A stretch of 64,000 nt of DNA from Candidatus Heimdallarchaeota archaeon (lineage in GTDB: Archaea > Asgardarchaeota > Heimdallarchaeia > Heimdallarchaeales > Heimdallarchaeaceae): positions 62,001 to 126,000 of the forward strand of contig JABCTC010000001.1 in the NCBI GenBank assembly GCA_018238545.1, written 5' to 3'. Position 1 is the first letter of the stretch. Each line of letters begins with the position of its first letter. Position numbers and translations under genes: made by a program. The notes under the pieces were generated by a model. That model ran no database searches. It worked only from the letters and a program-made list of their open reading frames with translations, and was not told the origin of the DNA. Positions 19,220-27,909 of the stretch are shown piece after piece.

Positions 19220-20119
19220 ATGGCAGTAGAAACAGTGGCAATTCGAAATACAGAGGAAAGCTTGGGCACGTACATCAGTGCTCAAGACTTATCCCTGATA
19301 TTATCTCCAGCTCTCCGAAAGCAGAGCATAGTTCGTTCTTATTTTACGAGTAATGAAGAAGATCGAACAAATAGGATAATGGATTTTATTAACAGCATAG
19401 CTAATGTGTTCTTTGAACACTATCCTAGCAAAATTATTACTGAGATAGTTATACAATTTCAAAGACTTCTTCCTGAATTTCTTGAAGATTACGGTGATAA
19501 TCGTTACTTCACCAAGAAGCATGCTGCTAATTATTATCTAGCTCTTCTAGATTTTAGGCTCAATATGGTTGGTGCTAAACTCAGCCCTAAACATGTTGAT
19601 CTTGTTAGGAACTTGCTCGATATTAAAAAAAGTAAGATACTTAGTTACTTCTCAGTAAAAAAGGTTCAAGCTGATCTTCTAACTTCAGGTTATTTACAAA
19701 GGAAAAAACGCGAAGTATTTAGCCCTATGTTGAAGAATCGTGTATCACAAATGATTAATGAGTTCATATTAGTATTTCCTAAATTAGAGATGGATCTAGA
19801 ATCTTTACAAAAAACGGCGTATGATTTAATCGACGAGAAACTGATCCCCAGAATTAATGTTGAGGAAGCAGCGTTAGTAATTGTAACTTCTCTCCTACCT
19901 TATCACCTTTCTGAGAGAGGGTTGATGGGTAGTTTTTGGATAATTATTCGAGATAAATATCATATTGAGCTAGAATATCTTAAAAGAAAGGTTTATCGTT
20001 ATCGTTCTCTGCTTAAGAAAAGTGCTTTTATTACTGAAATGGGTTTAGGTTTGGGTTTAAATAATTCTGTGGAAGAGAAAAAACATGGTTATTCCTCCTT
20101 GGTTAACGAGTTTGTATGA
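19220..20119 (+). CDS. unknown helical protein, possible cyclin/TFB-like fold
   Basis: 299 residues from ATG 19220; the frame opens at 19181, but the first codons read unlike protein. All-helical pattern in two halves. The second (about 190-285: QKTAYDLIDEKLIPRINVEEAALVIVTSLL...YLKRKVYRYRSLL) has the 'A..iy......l.gr..e.iaaA..y......l..ia' spacing of TFB/cyclin repeats. There is no N-terminal zinc ribbon. The resemblance is by eye and could be convergent; a divergent transcription-factor-B paralogue or another helical scaffold are options. Its end overlaps the next gene by 35 bases. Confidence 0.4.
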   Translation: MAVETVAIRNTEESLGTYISAQDLSLILSPALRKQSIVRSYFTSNEEDRTNRIMDFINSIANVFFEHYPSKIITEIVIQFQRLLPEFLEDYGDNRYFTKKHAANYYLALLDFRLNMVGAKLSPKHVDLVRNLLDIKKSKILSYFSVKKVQADLLTSGYLQRKKREVFSPMLKNRVSQMINEFILVFPKLEMDLESLQKTAYDLIDEKLIPRINVEEAALVIVTSLLPYHLSERGLMGSFWIIIRDKYHIELEYLKRKVYRYRSLLKKSAFITEMGLGLGLNNSVEEKKHGYSSLVNEFV

Positions 20120-20825
20120 GACATTTATAGGAATATTCACAGGGACAGTAAGAGTCACTTTCCTTGTAGTTCTCATTCTTTTTGTTACTAAATTCCTATG
20201 GGATATCCTTAGCGATTGGCTCTTCAAAGATGTCAAGAAATATTTTAACTACTTATTCTTCCCTGGAGCTTTCTTCCATCAACTAGCTCATTCACTAGTG
20301 ATCAAACTTTTTGGATACAAAGTCAAGGTAAATTTTCACATGAGTTACGGTTTACGCGATATCAGTTCTCAAAGTTTGTCAGGAGAGCTTAAAAATGTTG
20401 TACATGCCTTCTTTATCGGTATTGCTCCCCTCTTTAATTTCGTTATAGTTGCTCTTCTAATACAATTTCATCCCGAATTTATTGCTTTCTTCGAATATGC
20501 AAATTTCAGTCTTGGAAACTGGTTTATTATCTACCTTATTGTCTGCTTTGCATATTTTGGAATGCCAGATTTTTCCGACTTGATGCTTCCGTTTACAACT
20601 GCAACTGCTCGTCACGCTGAAATAATCTTCCTGTTGATGGTAGGTTTTTTCAGTTTTGTAATCGCAATTAGTTTGTGGGGATGGTTTATTCCTTTGATCA
20701 ACCTTATCATTTACTCAATAGTCTTGATTTACCTTGCAGAGAAAGAATTTTTCACAAGACGGAAAACTCCTATCCAAGATGGTTTTGAGCCTAAAGATGA
20801 TTCAGTTGATAAAAAACCCCAGTAA
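20085..20825 (+). CDS. M50-like integral membrane protein with HQxxH motif
   Basis: 246 residues with about six membrane helices. FFPGAFFHQLAHSLVIKLFGYKV has the shape and position of the zinc-binding helix of site-2-type (M50) proteases, but Glu of HExxH is replaced by Gln. GIAPLFN and YFGMPDFSD resemble the second and third motifs of M50-like families. Without the catalytic Glu it is probably inactive as a protease, or belongs to a non-proteolytic relative. Its start lies inside the end of the preceding gene, implying coupled expression. Confidence 0.55.
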   Translation: MVIPPWLTSLYETFIGIFTGTVRVTFLVVLILFVTKFLWDILSDWLFKDVKKYFNYLFFPGAFFHQLAHSLVIKLFGYKVKVNFHMSYGLRDISSQSLSGELKNVVHAFFIGIAPLFNFVIVALLIQFHPEFIAFFEYANFSLGNWFIIYLIVCFAYFGMPDFSDLMLPFTTATARHAEIIFLLMVGFFSFVIAISLWGWFIPLINLIIYSIVLIYLAEKEFFTRRKTPIQDGFEPKDDSVDKKPQ

Positions 20826-20880
20826 ATGCAAAAAGATTTTAACCTTACAAATTACTATAAACTATAACTTCAAAACATTT

Positions 20881-20886
20881 AGGTGA
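20881..20886 (+). promoter_or_regulatory. ribosome binding site placing an ATA start
   Basis: AGGTGA is a strong Shine-Dalgarno match, followed by six bases and ATA at 20893. No ATG, GTG or TTG occurs in this frame between the upstream stop (20884) and codon 21115, while the coding pattern is clearly present from 20893. Confidence 0.5.
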
Positions 20887-20892
20887 TTTACA

Positions 20893-21825
20893 ATAAAACT
20901 CCCATTAAAGTACGAAGCAACTGTAACTTCTTCTAATAGGATTACAATCCCTAGATGGATAACTTTTATTGAATCCGAAGATGTTATTGAAGGTTTTATC
21001 CAAGTTCCAAACATTGAAACATCTTATCCTTTTGAAAAGAAGGTTTCGGCTACACGTCACATTACTATAGGCTTCATCAAAACTTTCCTTCCTGATAAAA
21101 CAATACCAAACAGAGTGAATATAACAATCACGAAAGTGAATAAGATTGTTATGGCTGATTTCTGTTTTAATCTTGTCAGTTACAAACAAGATGCAAATAA
21201 ATACATAATGAATTTCTCCTCAATCAAACCTAACACTTCTATTCAATTCAAGCTAGATACTCTTGCAGAAGAATATGGAAACACTTTTTTTGAAAGACAA
21301 GTATCTGAAGGGAATCATTATCTTGAACCTATTTTTGAGGAAAAGGACGGAAAATGGATTATTTCTATCTACATTCCTGCTCAAGACGACATGGGAAGCA
21401 CGTTTCAATTTATATTTTTCTTCATTCTCTCCCAGGAGTGTTATCAGAAATATAATGCAACAATTGCTAAAATAAAGAAATTAGTTCATCGATTCTCAAT
21501 CTGGCTATATAGTTGTGAGGATCTTAACAAAGAAAATCTCTCAAAACTCTCTTCTCAATTTCGAGAGATCCTGGAAAAAGGGTCGGAACCTAATTATCTG
21601 GAAATGAAAGAAATTTTGAAAATGCCCACATCTGAAAGAGAAATCATTTTAGTTGTTCTCAAAGAGCATAGAAGCGGTGGGATAAGCCTAGAACACCTTG
21701 CACAACTTCTACAAGAGTCTCAGAAGATTGTTTCAGAAGTTGTTTCAAAATTAGTTAATAAGGGATTTCTTAGAATACTCAAAGAAGACGATGTAACTAT
21801 TATTGACTCTTTATGGATTATCTAA
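20893..21825 (+). CDS. AbrB-like N-terminus plus C-terminal winged-helix regulator
   Basis: 310 residues if initiated at ATA 20893. The N-terminus LPLKYEATVTSSNRITIPRWI is the SpoVT/AbrB signature (strand, 'SS.RITIP..I'). The middle, about 130 residues, is unrecognised. The C-terminal ~70 residues (MPTSEREIILVVLKEHRSGGISLEHLAQLLQ... VVSKLVNKGFLRIL) are a MarR-like winged helix. The first standard start (GTG 21115) would remove the AbrB part, so I prefer the rare start supported by the SD at 20881. It probably regulates transcription. It converges on the radical SAM gene with abutting stop codons. Confidence 0.6.
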   Translation: MKLPLKYEATVTSSNRITIPRWITFIESEDVIEGFIQVPNIETSYPFEKKVSATRHITIGFIKTFLPDKTIPNRVNITITKVNKIVMADFCFNLVSYKQDANKYIMNFSSIKPNTSIQFKLDTLAEEYGNTFFERQVSEGNHYLEPIFEEKDGKWIISIYIPAQDDMGSTFQFIFFFILSQECYQKYNATIAKIKKLVHRFSIWLYSCEDLNKENLSKLSSQFREILEKGSEPNYLEMKEILKMPTSEREIILVVLKEHRSGGISLEHLAQLLQESQKIVSEVVSKLVNKGFLRILKEDDVTIIDSLWII

Positions 21826-22911
21826 TTAAGGTATGATTTCAGTAGTGTTATTATATTCAGGGTAATCGAATTGCTCTCTTTTTATAATGCTTTTCTCGAT
21901 TAGTTCTTCTACATCTTTTTTTATCCCTTTTAACTCTGAGATCAAATGTTTAACAGTTGTACAAACAAGGTTAAACCCTTCTTCACCCCATAGTTTATAC
22001 AAATTAGCAAATAAACATCTCCCTCCACACAAATCATAATCCTCACACTCTAGACAAGTATTTTCTATTTTGACAGAATTTCGTAATTCTTCTGGCTTAT
22101 TCTTTTTGATATCTCCAACTATAGTTTTTTCGAATTCAGGAGGGAGAGGACAAAAAGTTACAATTCCATCTGTGCGGATAGCAAAACTTCTCAATCCTGC
22201 TTCACACGGTAAATCTGTTTTGGTATTATTGAGTATGTTGCGAAAAACACCTAAGAATGGAACTATGCCTTTAACTTCTCCTGCTCTCATTTTTTCTAGC
22301 CAATATGAAACTAATTTTGTTATCCCTTCATTGTATTTTTTTACCCATGAAGGAAAATCTTTCCATCTTTCATTCATATTATAATCCCATTGACAATCTA
22401 GTTGCCAATGCACATGATCAAATGTTAAATCTTCATCATTTAATAAAAACAGAACATCAGTGTATATGTCAGAGACTTCAGAGACAGCCATACGTGCAAT
22501 TAGATCTCCGGTGAACCCCCTGCCTCGAATATCGGCGATATTGTGTTTAATCTTATCAAAAACACCTAATCCTCGGTTGGTTTCGGTAACATCCTTATCT
22601 CCGTCAATTGAAATGAGAATCGTTGACATTCTATTAAGGCTTTCAGTTTTTAACTTATGGAGCAAGATTCCATTTGTTTGCAAAGTAAAATGATTTGCAG
22701 AAATTTCACCCATAATGTTCTCTATAATCTCCATTTCTAGCAGTGGTTCTCCACCATAGAAAGCTATGTCAGGATCCTTATCAGTTGCTAAAAAATTCTT
22801 AAGTTCCTCTACATTCCAACTAGGTGTAACTGGTAAATCAGGATGAGGTTCATTAAGACAATATGCGCACCTTAGATTGCAATCATTTGAGGTGATTATG
22901 AACCAGTTCAT
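21826..22911 (-). CDS. radical SAM/SPASM enzyme, AF1577-like peptide-modifying family
   Basis: 361 residues from ATG 22911. The N-terminal radical SAM motif CNLRCAYC binds the [4Fe-4S]-SAM cluster, and FYGGEPLL is the GGE motif. A SPASM-type Cys set (CPLPPEFEK; CLECEDYDLCGGRC) binds auxiliary clusters. The start MNWFIITSNDCNLRCAYC and overall length fit the archaeal AF1577-type 'putative peptide-modifying' radical SAM family (TIGR04084), whose substrate is not known to me. No precursor peptide is obvious beside it. It could instead modify a protein. Confidence 0.75.
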   Translation of the reverse strand: MNWFIITSNDCNLRCAYCLNEPHPDLPVTPSWNVEELKNFLATDKDPDIAFYGGEPLLEMEIIENIMGEISANHFTLQTNGILLHKLKTESLNRMSTILISIDGDKDVTETNRGLGVFDKIKHNIADIRGRGFTGDLIARMAVSEVSDIYTDVLFLLNDEDLTFDHVHWQLDCQWDYNMNERWKDFPSWVKKYNEGITKLVSYWLEKMRAGEVKGIVPFLGVFRNILNNTKTDLPCEAGLRSFAIRTDGIVTFCPLPPEFEKTIVGDIKKNKPEELRNSVKIENTCLECEDYDLCGGRCLFANLYKLWGEEGFNLVCTTVKHLISELKGIKKDVEELIEKSIIKREQFDYPEYNNTTEIIP

Positions 22912-22992
22912 TTTACCTTCAAACAAGAAAAAGACTTGCCATATTAAAGTTCAATTGTGTGTAACAAAAAGAAAAAAAAAGAGAAAAAACGT

Positions 22993-23805
22993 TTATTCTA
23001 CTTTGGCACCACAATTAGTGCAGAACTTTTCCCCAACTTCTAAAGTTGATCCACAACTCATACAAAATGAAGTTGTTCTTGTTGGATCTTCACTTTGTAC
23101 TGGTTGAAAGGGTTGTTGCTGTACAGGTGTTTGATAAGTTGAATAGCTAGGTTGAGTGCTTGCTGGGGGAGCGTATGTAGATGGTGCATGGGTAGCTGGT
23201 GGTCTTGCAGGTTTAGTAATATTGTTTGAATTTTTAAATAATGTTCCTGCAAAACCCATTAACAATAGGGCATCAAGCCAGTCTGTAACATAATAAGCTA
23301 TATCTGCAAAAAGCCAGAAAATAAATGCTGATATTATGAATACTATTAGCATTACAAACTTAGTAAACCCATAAACCCATATTATTGGGCTATCTATTTG
23401 CCGGTTCATATTTTGAAATCCTTTGTTCACAACAACATAGGCTATACCTTTTATCAAAAATATCACTCCTATGATAAATAGGTCGATAAATACTCCTAAA
23501 GATGGTGAGTAGAAGTAAATTCCAAAGCCTATGATATAAACTAATAGTAAAACCACCCCTAAGATGAGTTTTCCATCCTTTTCAGTTTGTAGGTTATACA
23601 TCATTATGAGAACACCTAAGAATACAGCTACAGCAACTGCATTAGTTATATAGTATAACCAAGATATACTTGAAGAGTATATGATTTCATAGTTGAAAAA
23701 ATTTATAATGTTAACAATTGCATTAACTATGAAAACTCCTGCAGATACTTTCATCAATAATGAAACGTTATTTGATTTGTTAGAAATATCTGTATTTCCG
23801 TACAT
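22993..23805 (-). CDS. membrane protein with C-terminal zinc ribbon
   Basis: 270 residues. Six hydrophobic helices to about residue 185, then a Pro/Ser/Gln-rich linker (PARPPATHAPSTYAPP) and a terminal zinc ribbon FCMSCGSTLEVGEKFCTNCG. Same plan as the gene at 14553. Function unknown. Confidence 0.7.
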   Translation of the reverse strand: MYGNTDISNKSNNVSLLMKVSAGVFIVNAIVNIINFFNYEIIYSSSISWLYYITNAVAVAVFLGVLIMMYNLQTEKDGKLILGVVLLLVYIIGFGIYFYSPSLGVFIDLFIIGVIFLIKGIAYVVVNKGFQNMNRQIDSPIIWVYGFTKFVMLIVFIISAFIFWLFADIAYYVTDWLDALLLMGFAGTLFKNSNNITKPARPPATHAPSTYAPPASTQPSYSTYQTPVQQQPFQPVQSEDPTRTTSFCMSCGSTLEVGEKFCTNCGAKVE

Positions 23806-24260
23806 ATTTTTTCCTCAATTTTTTGAATCAACTTAATCAACAATTCAAAACTATTTATAGTTTTTGCAAATTTTTGCTGAATATAGAACTCCGAGTATAC
23901 CAATAATTTTGAGTGCTATACCATTGTTGGAATTTCATGCTCTTGACCTAAATCTATCTTGATGAACTCTGAGGGGACTTTTGCTTATTTCACTTGATCT
24001 TAGCTAACTCTTCTTTTTCCGTTCTTTTGCATAATATTCATTAATATGATTCTATGTTATTTCAACTTCTAAACTTCATAAATTAAAGAAATGCACAAAA
24101 TTGTTATATGACTTTCGTTGCCCTCTGCATACTATTTATATTAAGGGTAGTCACACGTTATATTAACTGGGGTTCAAATCAGTTTCACTAATTATCTACC
24201 TACAGTAGGTGAGATACTTAGAAGATTCATCGAGTGATAAACTCATAACACTAGCGGAAA
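23806..24260. other. 455-nt gene-free stretch with a structured leader
   Basis: No coding region supported. A TATA-like TATTTATATT near 24128-24138 would start a ~100-nt leader for the gene at 24261. The leader holds inverted repeats AACTG...CAGTT (about 24165-24184), ACCTAC-A-GTAGGT (24198-24210) and GAGT...ACTC shortly before the start codon. Whether it folds for regulation is unknown. Confidence 0.35.
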
Positions 24261-25244
24261 GTGGACATATTGAAGATCCTTATTACATCTAAGAATGGAG
24301 AATTGCTCTATCAGTACGATAGCTTTAGTGAAAATAAAATTCACGATAATGCTTTGGTTACTAGTTTGATTAGTGCAATTGTTGCCCTCTCTTCCGAAGT
24401 AGTAAATTCTTTTCCACGTGAAATAGAGTTTGAGGGAAAAATACTCTATTTCTATACAGAAAATGAGTTAATTGTTGCTCTTCTTGTTAATATTGAAGCC
24501 CCATTCAATGGAGATATTCTTCCAATTCTTCTCGCAGAATTCAAGAAAGTCCAAGAGCAGTACAATTTCAGTATTTATCAGGCTATCAAGTATGAAGAGG
24601 AAGTTTCAATAGAAATAAAATCTGCTCTTGCTGAATATTTATCTAATATGCAAAAAAACATGCTAAATGTTTTTGAGAAAACTGATTTAACTGATTATAA
24701 GTCTTTGATCAAGTTGAAAAATGTCGCGAAAGACTTGATGTTTGATGGGTCAAGAGAGTTTCTGTCATTTGAAATTATATCTCGTATAGTTCCTGAAGGT
24801 CTAGATAAAGTACTCTATGGTCTAATTGTAGGAATTCCAGTTATAGTTGTAGGAAATCGAAACCTTGTTGAGCCAATGATTCATTCTTTACGTCTTCTTT
24901 CTCCAACCAAACTACTAAATGTCAAGCCATGGTCTTTCAAATATGAAATTGGCTATGACATTATTGGAACAAATGATTACGATAAGCTTTTACCTTCAAG
25001 TACATTGGTCATTATCAACATTGATGAAGGGATCGTTTTTGGAGGACACTCGTCAGCATATTTTGAAGATGTAATTAAACAGATTTCAAATCTGAATGCT
25101 GTAGAAGCTTTTACATTTCTAAGAACAGAGTTAGATTGGGTCTTTCAATCTCTGGAATCATTATCTATTCGTAGTCACTCTAAAGATACTCTTCCCCTGG
25201 AAAAACAAATGATTCTTTTTGAATTACTTAAACGCCTTCATTGA
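24261..25244 (+). CDS. longin-DENN (folliculin-like) protein B
   Basis: 327 residues from a GTG. N-terminal longin pattern: LKILITSKNGELLYQYDSF, then SLISAIVALSSEVV, then IEFEGKILYFY. After a helical linker, residues ~181-255 read LDKVLYGLIVGIPVIVVGNR, PMIHSLRLLSP, YDIIGTN, TLVIINID. This is the same succession of strand, 'LxxLLP'-like helix, 'xxIG/LGL' turn and strand as in protein A and in folliculin-type DENN domains. It lies 2.7 kb from the GTPase gene. Family knowledge: longin-DENN proteins are GEFs or GAPs for Rab/Rag GTPases. A matching role here is inferred. Confidence 0.6.
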   Translation: MDILKILITSKNGELLYQYDSFSENKIHDNALVTSLISAIVALSSEVVNSFPREIEFEGKILYFYTENELIVALLVNIEAPFNGDILPILLAEFKKVQEQYNFSIYQAIKYEEEVSIEIKSALAEYLSNMQKNMLNVFEKTDLTDYKSLIKLKNVAKDLMFDGSREFLSFEIISRIVPEGLDKVLYGLIVGIPVIVVGNRNLVEPMIHSLRLLSPTKLLNVKPWSFKYEIGYDIIGTNDYDKLLPSSTLVIINIDEGIVFGGHSSAYFEDVIKQISNLNAVEAFTFLRTELDWVFQSLESLSIRSHSKDTLPLEKQMILFELLKRLH

Positions 25245-25304
25245 TTTGTTTCTTCACAAAATAGTGAAGTTTATAATGTTCCATACAAATGAGCATTTAG
25301 TTCT

Positions 25305-25628
25305 ATGAGTTCCTCTGAGCAAAAAAATGAAAAATCTAGATTAGATTGGATAAGATTCAAGAAACATTCTTTAGTAGGAAAAATAATTTTTGTAAGTACA
25401 GTTTGCTTTTTTGGTGTATTGTTGCTATTCAACTTCTTTACTTTGCTCTATGGGAGGTGGACAGAATTAGGCATATATTCAGTTTGGCTTCTCTTTGGAT
25501 GGCTATTCTTCTCTGTATTGATCTACATTAGTTTTAGGATAATTTCAATGGTTATGACCAAAGGTAGCAAAGAGATCAAAGAACTGGAAAATTTACCTCC
25601 TGAAGAAAGTATACAGAATAAAAAGTGA
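25305..25628 (+). CDS. small two-helix membrane protein 1 of 3
   Basis: 107 residues. A charged N-terminus (SSSEQKNEKSRLDWIRFKKH), helices at ~25-47 and ~56-82, and a charged tail (KGSKEIKELENLPPEES). Its stop overlaps the next start. Three similar-sized two-helix proteins follow one another to 26180, suggesting an operon and perhaps one complex. No family recognised. Confidence 0.6.
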   Translation: MSSSEQKNEKSRLDWIRFKKHSLVGKIIFVSTVCFFGVLLLFNFFTLLYGRWTELGIYSVWLLFGWLFFSVLIYISFRIISMVMTKGSKEIKELENLPPEESIQNKK

Positions 25629-25942
25629 TCAAATTGACAGTGTGGAATGTACAACGCCAGCATAGCAAACTCTATCTGATTGTAATCGGATCAATTTATG
25701 TATTGCTTGTAGCTGCAATCATAGTTCTAGCCTCTATTGCAAACGATTGGTTATTCTGGATATTTGCCTCTCTAACAAACATAGCTATTATTGCAATCGG
25801 TGTGAAACGATTCATCAAGATATTGAAACCTAGAGTAGTTAGTGTTCCCTTGGGAGAAACTTTATCATATAGAACCACTACTCTAGAAAATGAGAATAAG
25901 GTAGAGAAAACTGAGAGTAATAAAGATGGAGAAAACAAATAA
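25625..25942 (+). CDS. small two-helix membrane protein 2 of 3
   Basis: 105 residues from a GTG that overlaps the previous stop (GTGA). Helices ~17-38 and ~42-62, then a soluble tail rich in Thr, Glu and Lys. It overlaps the next gene by 17 bases. Unrecognised. Confidence 0.6.
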   Translation: MIKLTVWNVQRQHSKLYLIVIGSIYVLLVAAIIVLASIANDWLFWIFASLTNIAIIAIGVKRFIKILKPRVVSVPLGETLSYRTTTLENENKVEKTESNKDGENK

Positions 25943-26180
25943 GGCAAGCGTTTCGCGAGTCTCAACAATCTCAAGTTTTGTCATGTTGTTTGGTACATTT
26001 GGTATAATATTTCTACTTGCATTTATAGAATCAATCACTGTGGATTGGTATCCCGAAATTTGGGGTGTTATCTTCATTTTGTTAACTTTTGGATTCAGTT
26101 TGTCTTATATTGTGTGCCAAAAAATTCTTGGAAGGGCAGCAAAGAATACGCCTGAGGAACCAAAACAAAACAACATCTAA
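25926..26180 (+). CDS. small two-helix membrane protein 3 of 3
   Basis: 84 residues, helices ~14-36 and ~45-67, tail GRAAKNTPEEPKQNNI. Its ATG lies inside the preceding gene, indicating coupled translation. Unrecognised. Confidence 0.55.
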   Translation: MEKTNKASVSRVSTISSFVMLFGTFGIIFLLAFIESITVDWYPEIWGVIFILLTFGFSLSYIVCQKILGRAAKNTPEEPKQNNI

Positions 26181-26205
26181 CACGTATTCGAACAGTCTTA
26201 CCCAG

Positions 26206-26216
26206 CTTTAAATATT
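26206..26216 (+). promoter_or_regulatory. TATA box for the 82-aa gene
   Basis: CTTTAAATATT lies about 26 nt before ATG 26237, typical leaderless archaeal spacing. It supports this small frame over the opposite-strand frame. Confidence 0.5.
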
Positions 26217-26236
26217 ATGCAGAGCATATTTTTGTA

Positions 26237-26485
26237 ATGGGGACTTCCGACAATATGCGTGATAGTAGAATATTTGAGAAATCTATCCCCTTGATTCGTA
26301 GATGTATGAAAGAGAAAGTTAGTGTCTCTCTTCTTTTGTCAACACTAAAATTAATGGATATGGGACTTATTAAGGAAGTCGAAGATTTGAACAGTTTTAT
26401 GGAAAAAAGAGTAGAGATAAATCCCAATCGTGTACATGATGTGGAAAAAATCAAGGGTATGATTGTTCATCGCTATTTTGAATGA
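26237..26485 (+). CDS. small hypothetical protein (82 aa)
   Basis: Soluble, charged, helical (SIPLIRRCMKEKVSVSLLLSTLKLMDMGLIKEVEDLNSFMEKRVEI). Not recognised. A well-placed TATA box and codon pattern support it. Its end overlaps the end of the convergent acyl-CoA synthetase gene by 13 bases. Confidence 0.5.
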   Translation: MGTSDNMRDSRIFEKSIPLIRRCMKEKVSVSLLLSTLKLMDMGLIKEVEDLNSFMEKRVEINPNRVHDVEKIKGMIVHRYFE

Positions 26486-27843
26486 TTTTTCATTCTTTCA
26501 TAAAGAACTTTTGCTGCAAAAGCTGCTTCTCTTGGAGAAAGAAATATAGGTGCTTTCTCTTTCTCTGCAAACCCTTTTATCGCTTCAAGTATTGCCCCAC
26601 TCATAAATATTGGGAAGATAGGTTTTTTTCTACCAGTCTCATTCCAGGCTTTTATTACTCCTTTGTAGTGTTCGTCTGGCTTCATTTCTAAAAATGTAGG
26701 TATAACACAACATGGAACAACAATGTCAATATTTGGATCTTCTAGCATTGCTTTTGTAACTTGATAATACCCTTCCCCACTTGCTCCAGCAATCATATCG
26801 AGCGGATTAACCTTTTTTACCAAAGGAATCACATGAGGATTAATTTTTTGTTTAAACTCCTCAGAGAATTCAACAAGTTCTAACCCCATTTCTTCAGAGT
26901 GATCACTGAACAAAACAGCTGACCCACCTGAATTAGTTAAAACACCAATTTTTCCTCCCAGAGGTTCAGGTAGGAATGAGAAAGCCTTTATCGCTGCAAT
27001 GTAATCACCTAAGCTTTCGCATAAAGTAGCTCCAGCTTGTTTAACAGCTGTTTTAAGAGAGTTATAGTCAGTTGCAATTGAACCTGTATGGCTGCTTGCA
27101 CTTTTCATTCCCGCAACTGTTCTACCTCCTTTGAGGACTACTGTTGGTTTCTTAGCTGCAAGCTTAACAAGCTTATTGTAAAACGCTCTACCATCAATAA
27201 CATTTTCGAGATAAACAGTAACAACTTTAGTGTTCTCATCATCGATAAAATACTGGAGAAGATCTGTAAGGTTAACATCTATCATGTTGCCTAGATTGGC
27301 AAATTTGGAAAAACCTAATCCTTGCCACCACATTTCATAGAGAATCGCTGCTCCGAAAGAACCTGATTGTGTTACTATACTCACATTGCCTTCAATCGGC
27401 GTTTGAACAAAAGAAGCATTCATACCGATGTCAATATTTTGAATTCCAACGCAATTGGGACCAATCAATCTCATACCTGCATCCAAACTTCTGCGTTTTA
27501 TCTCTTGTTCAATTCTTTTACCTTCCTCGTTTATCTCTCCAAATCCTGCTGATACGATAATAACCCGTTTAACTTTTTTCTCAATGCATTGATCAATAAC
27601 AATCGGAACAGCTTTAGAAGGTACTAAAATAATGGCAAGATCTATATCTTTCTCAACATCCAATACAGATGGGTAACATTTTAACCCGAAAATTTCTGTT
27701 GCTTTTGGGTTGATTGGATAGATTTTTGCTTCCAATTTATCATTTTCTAATAAGTTTGCTGTCACTGCATTACCAAATTTTTTTGGGTCGCTTGTAGCTC
27801 CAATAATTGCTATGGATTTAGGATAAAAGAATTGATGAACCAT
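26473..27843 (-). CDS. NDP-forming acyl-CoA synthetase, alpha subunit
   Basis: 456 residues. An N-terminal CoA-binding Rossmann domain (FYPKSIAIIGATSDPKKFGNAV, YPINPK, LIGPNCVG) is followed by succinyl-CoA-ligase-like domains with VTQSGSFGAAIL. The phosphorylated-His loop KSASSHTGSIATDY is near residue 255. Archaeal ADP-forming acetyl/acyl-CoA synthetases make ATP from acyl-CoA plus ADP and phosphate. The ATP-grasp beta part is absent from this protein and not seen in the window, so the beta subunit must be encoded elsewhere. The first ATG of the frame is taken at 27843. Confidence 0.9.
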   Translation of the reverse strand: MVHQFFYPKSIAIIGATSDPKKFGNAVTANLLENDKLEAKIYPINPKATEIFGLKCYPSVLDVEKDIDLAIILVPSKAVPIVIDQCIEKKVKRVIIVSAGFGEINEEGKRIEQEIKRRSLDAGMRLIGPNCVGIQNIDIGMNASFVQTPIEGNVSIVTQSGSFGAAILYEMWWQGLGFSKFANLGNMIDVNLTDLLQYFIDDENTKVVTVYLENVIDGRAFYNKLVKLAAKKPTVVLKGGRTVAGMKSASSHTGSIATDYNSLKTAVKQAGATLCESLGDYIAAIKAFSFLPEPLGGKIGVLTNSGGSAVLFSDHSEEMGLELVEFSEEFKQKINPHVIPLVKKVNPLDMIAGASGEGYYQVTKAMLEDPNIDIVVPCCVIPTFLEMKPDEHYKGVIKAWNETGRKKPIFPIFMSGAILEAIKGFAEKEKAPIFLSPREAAFAAKVLYERMKNHSK

Positions 27844-27909
27844 CTTAATCAATTAGAAGTTATTACCTAACTTTTATGTTTTTCTCTTCCATCTGAAAAT
27901 AGAATGTGA

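Noticed and set aside
22070-22693. Overlapping plus-strand frames within the radical SAM gene
   Set aside because: Antisense shadows; the minus frame has all radical SAM motifs.
24160-24215. tRNA-like GGGTTCAAATC motif
   Set aside because: Only a 5-bp stem surrounds a 10-base loop; no acceptor, D or anticodon arms can be drawn.
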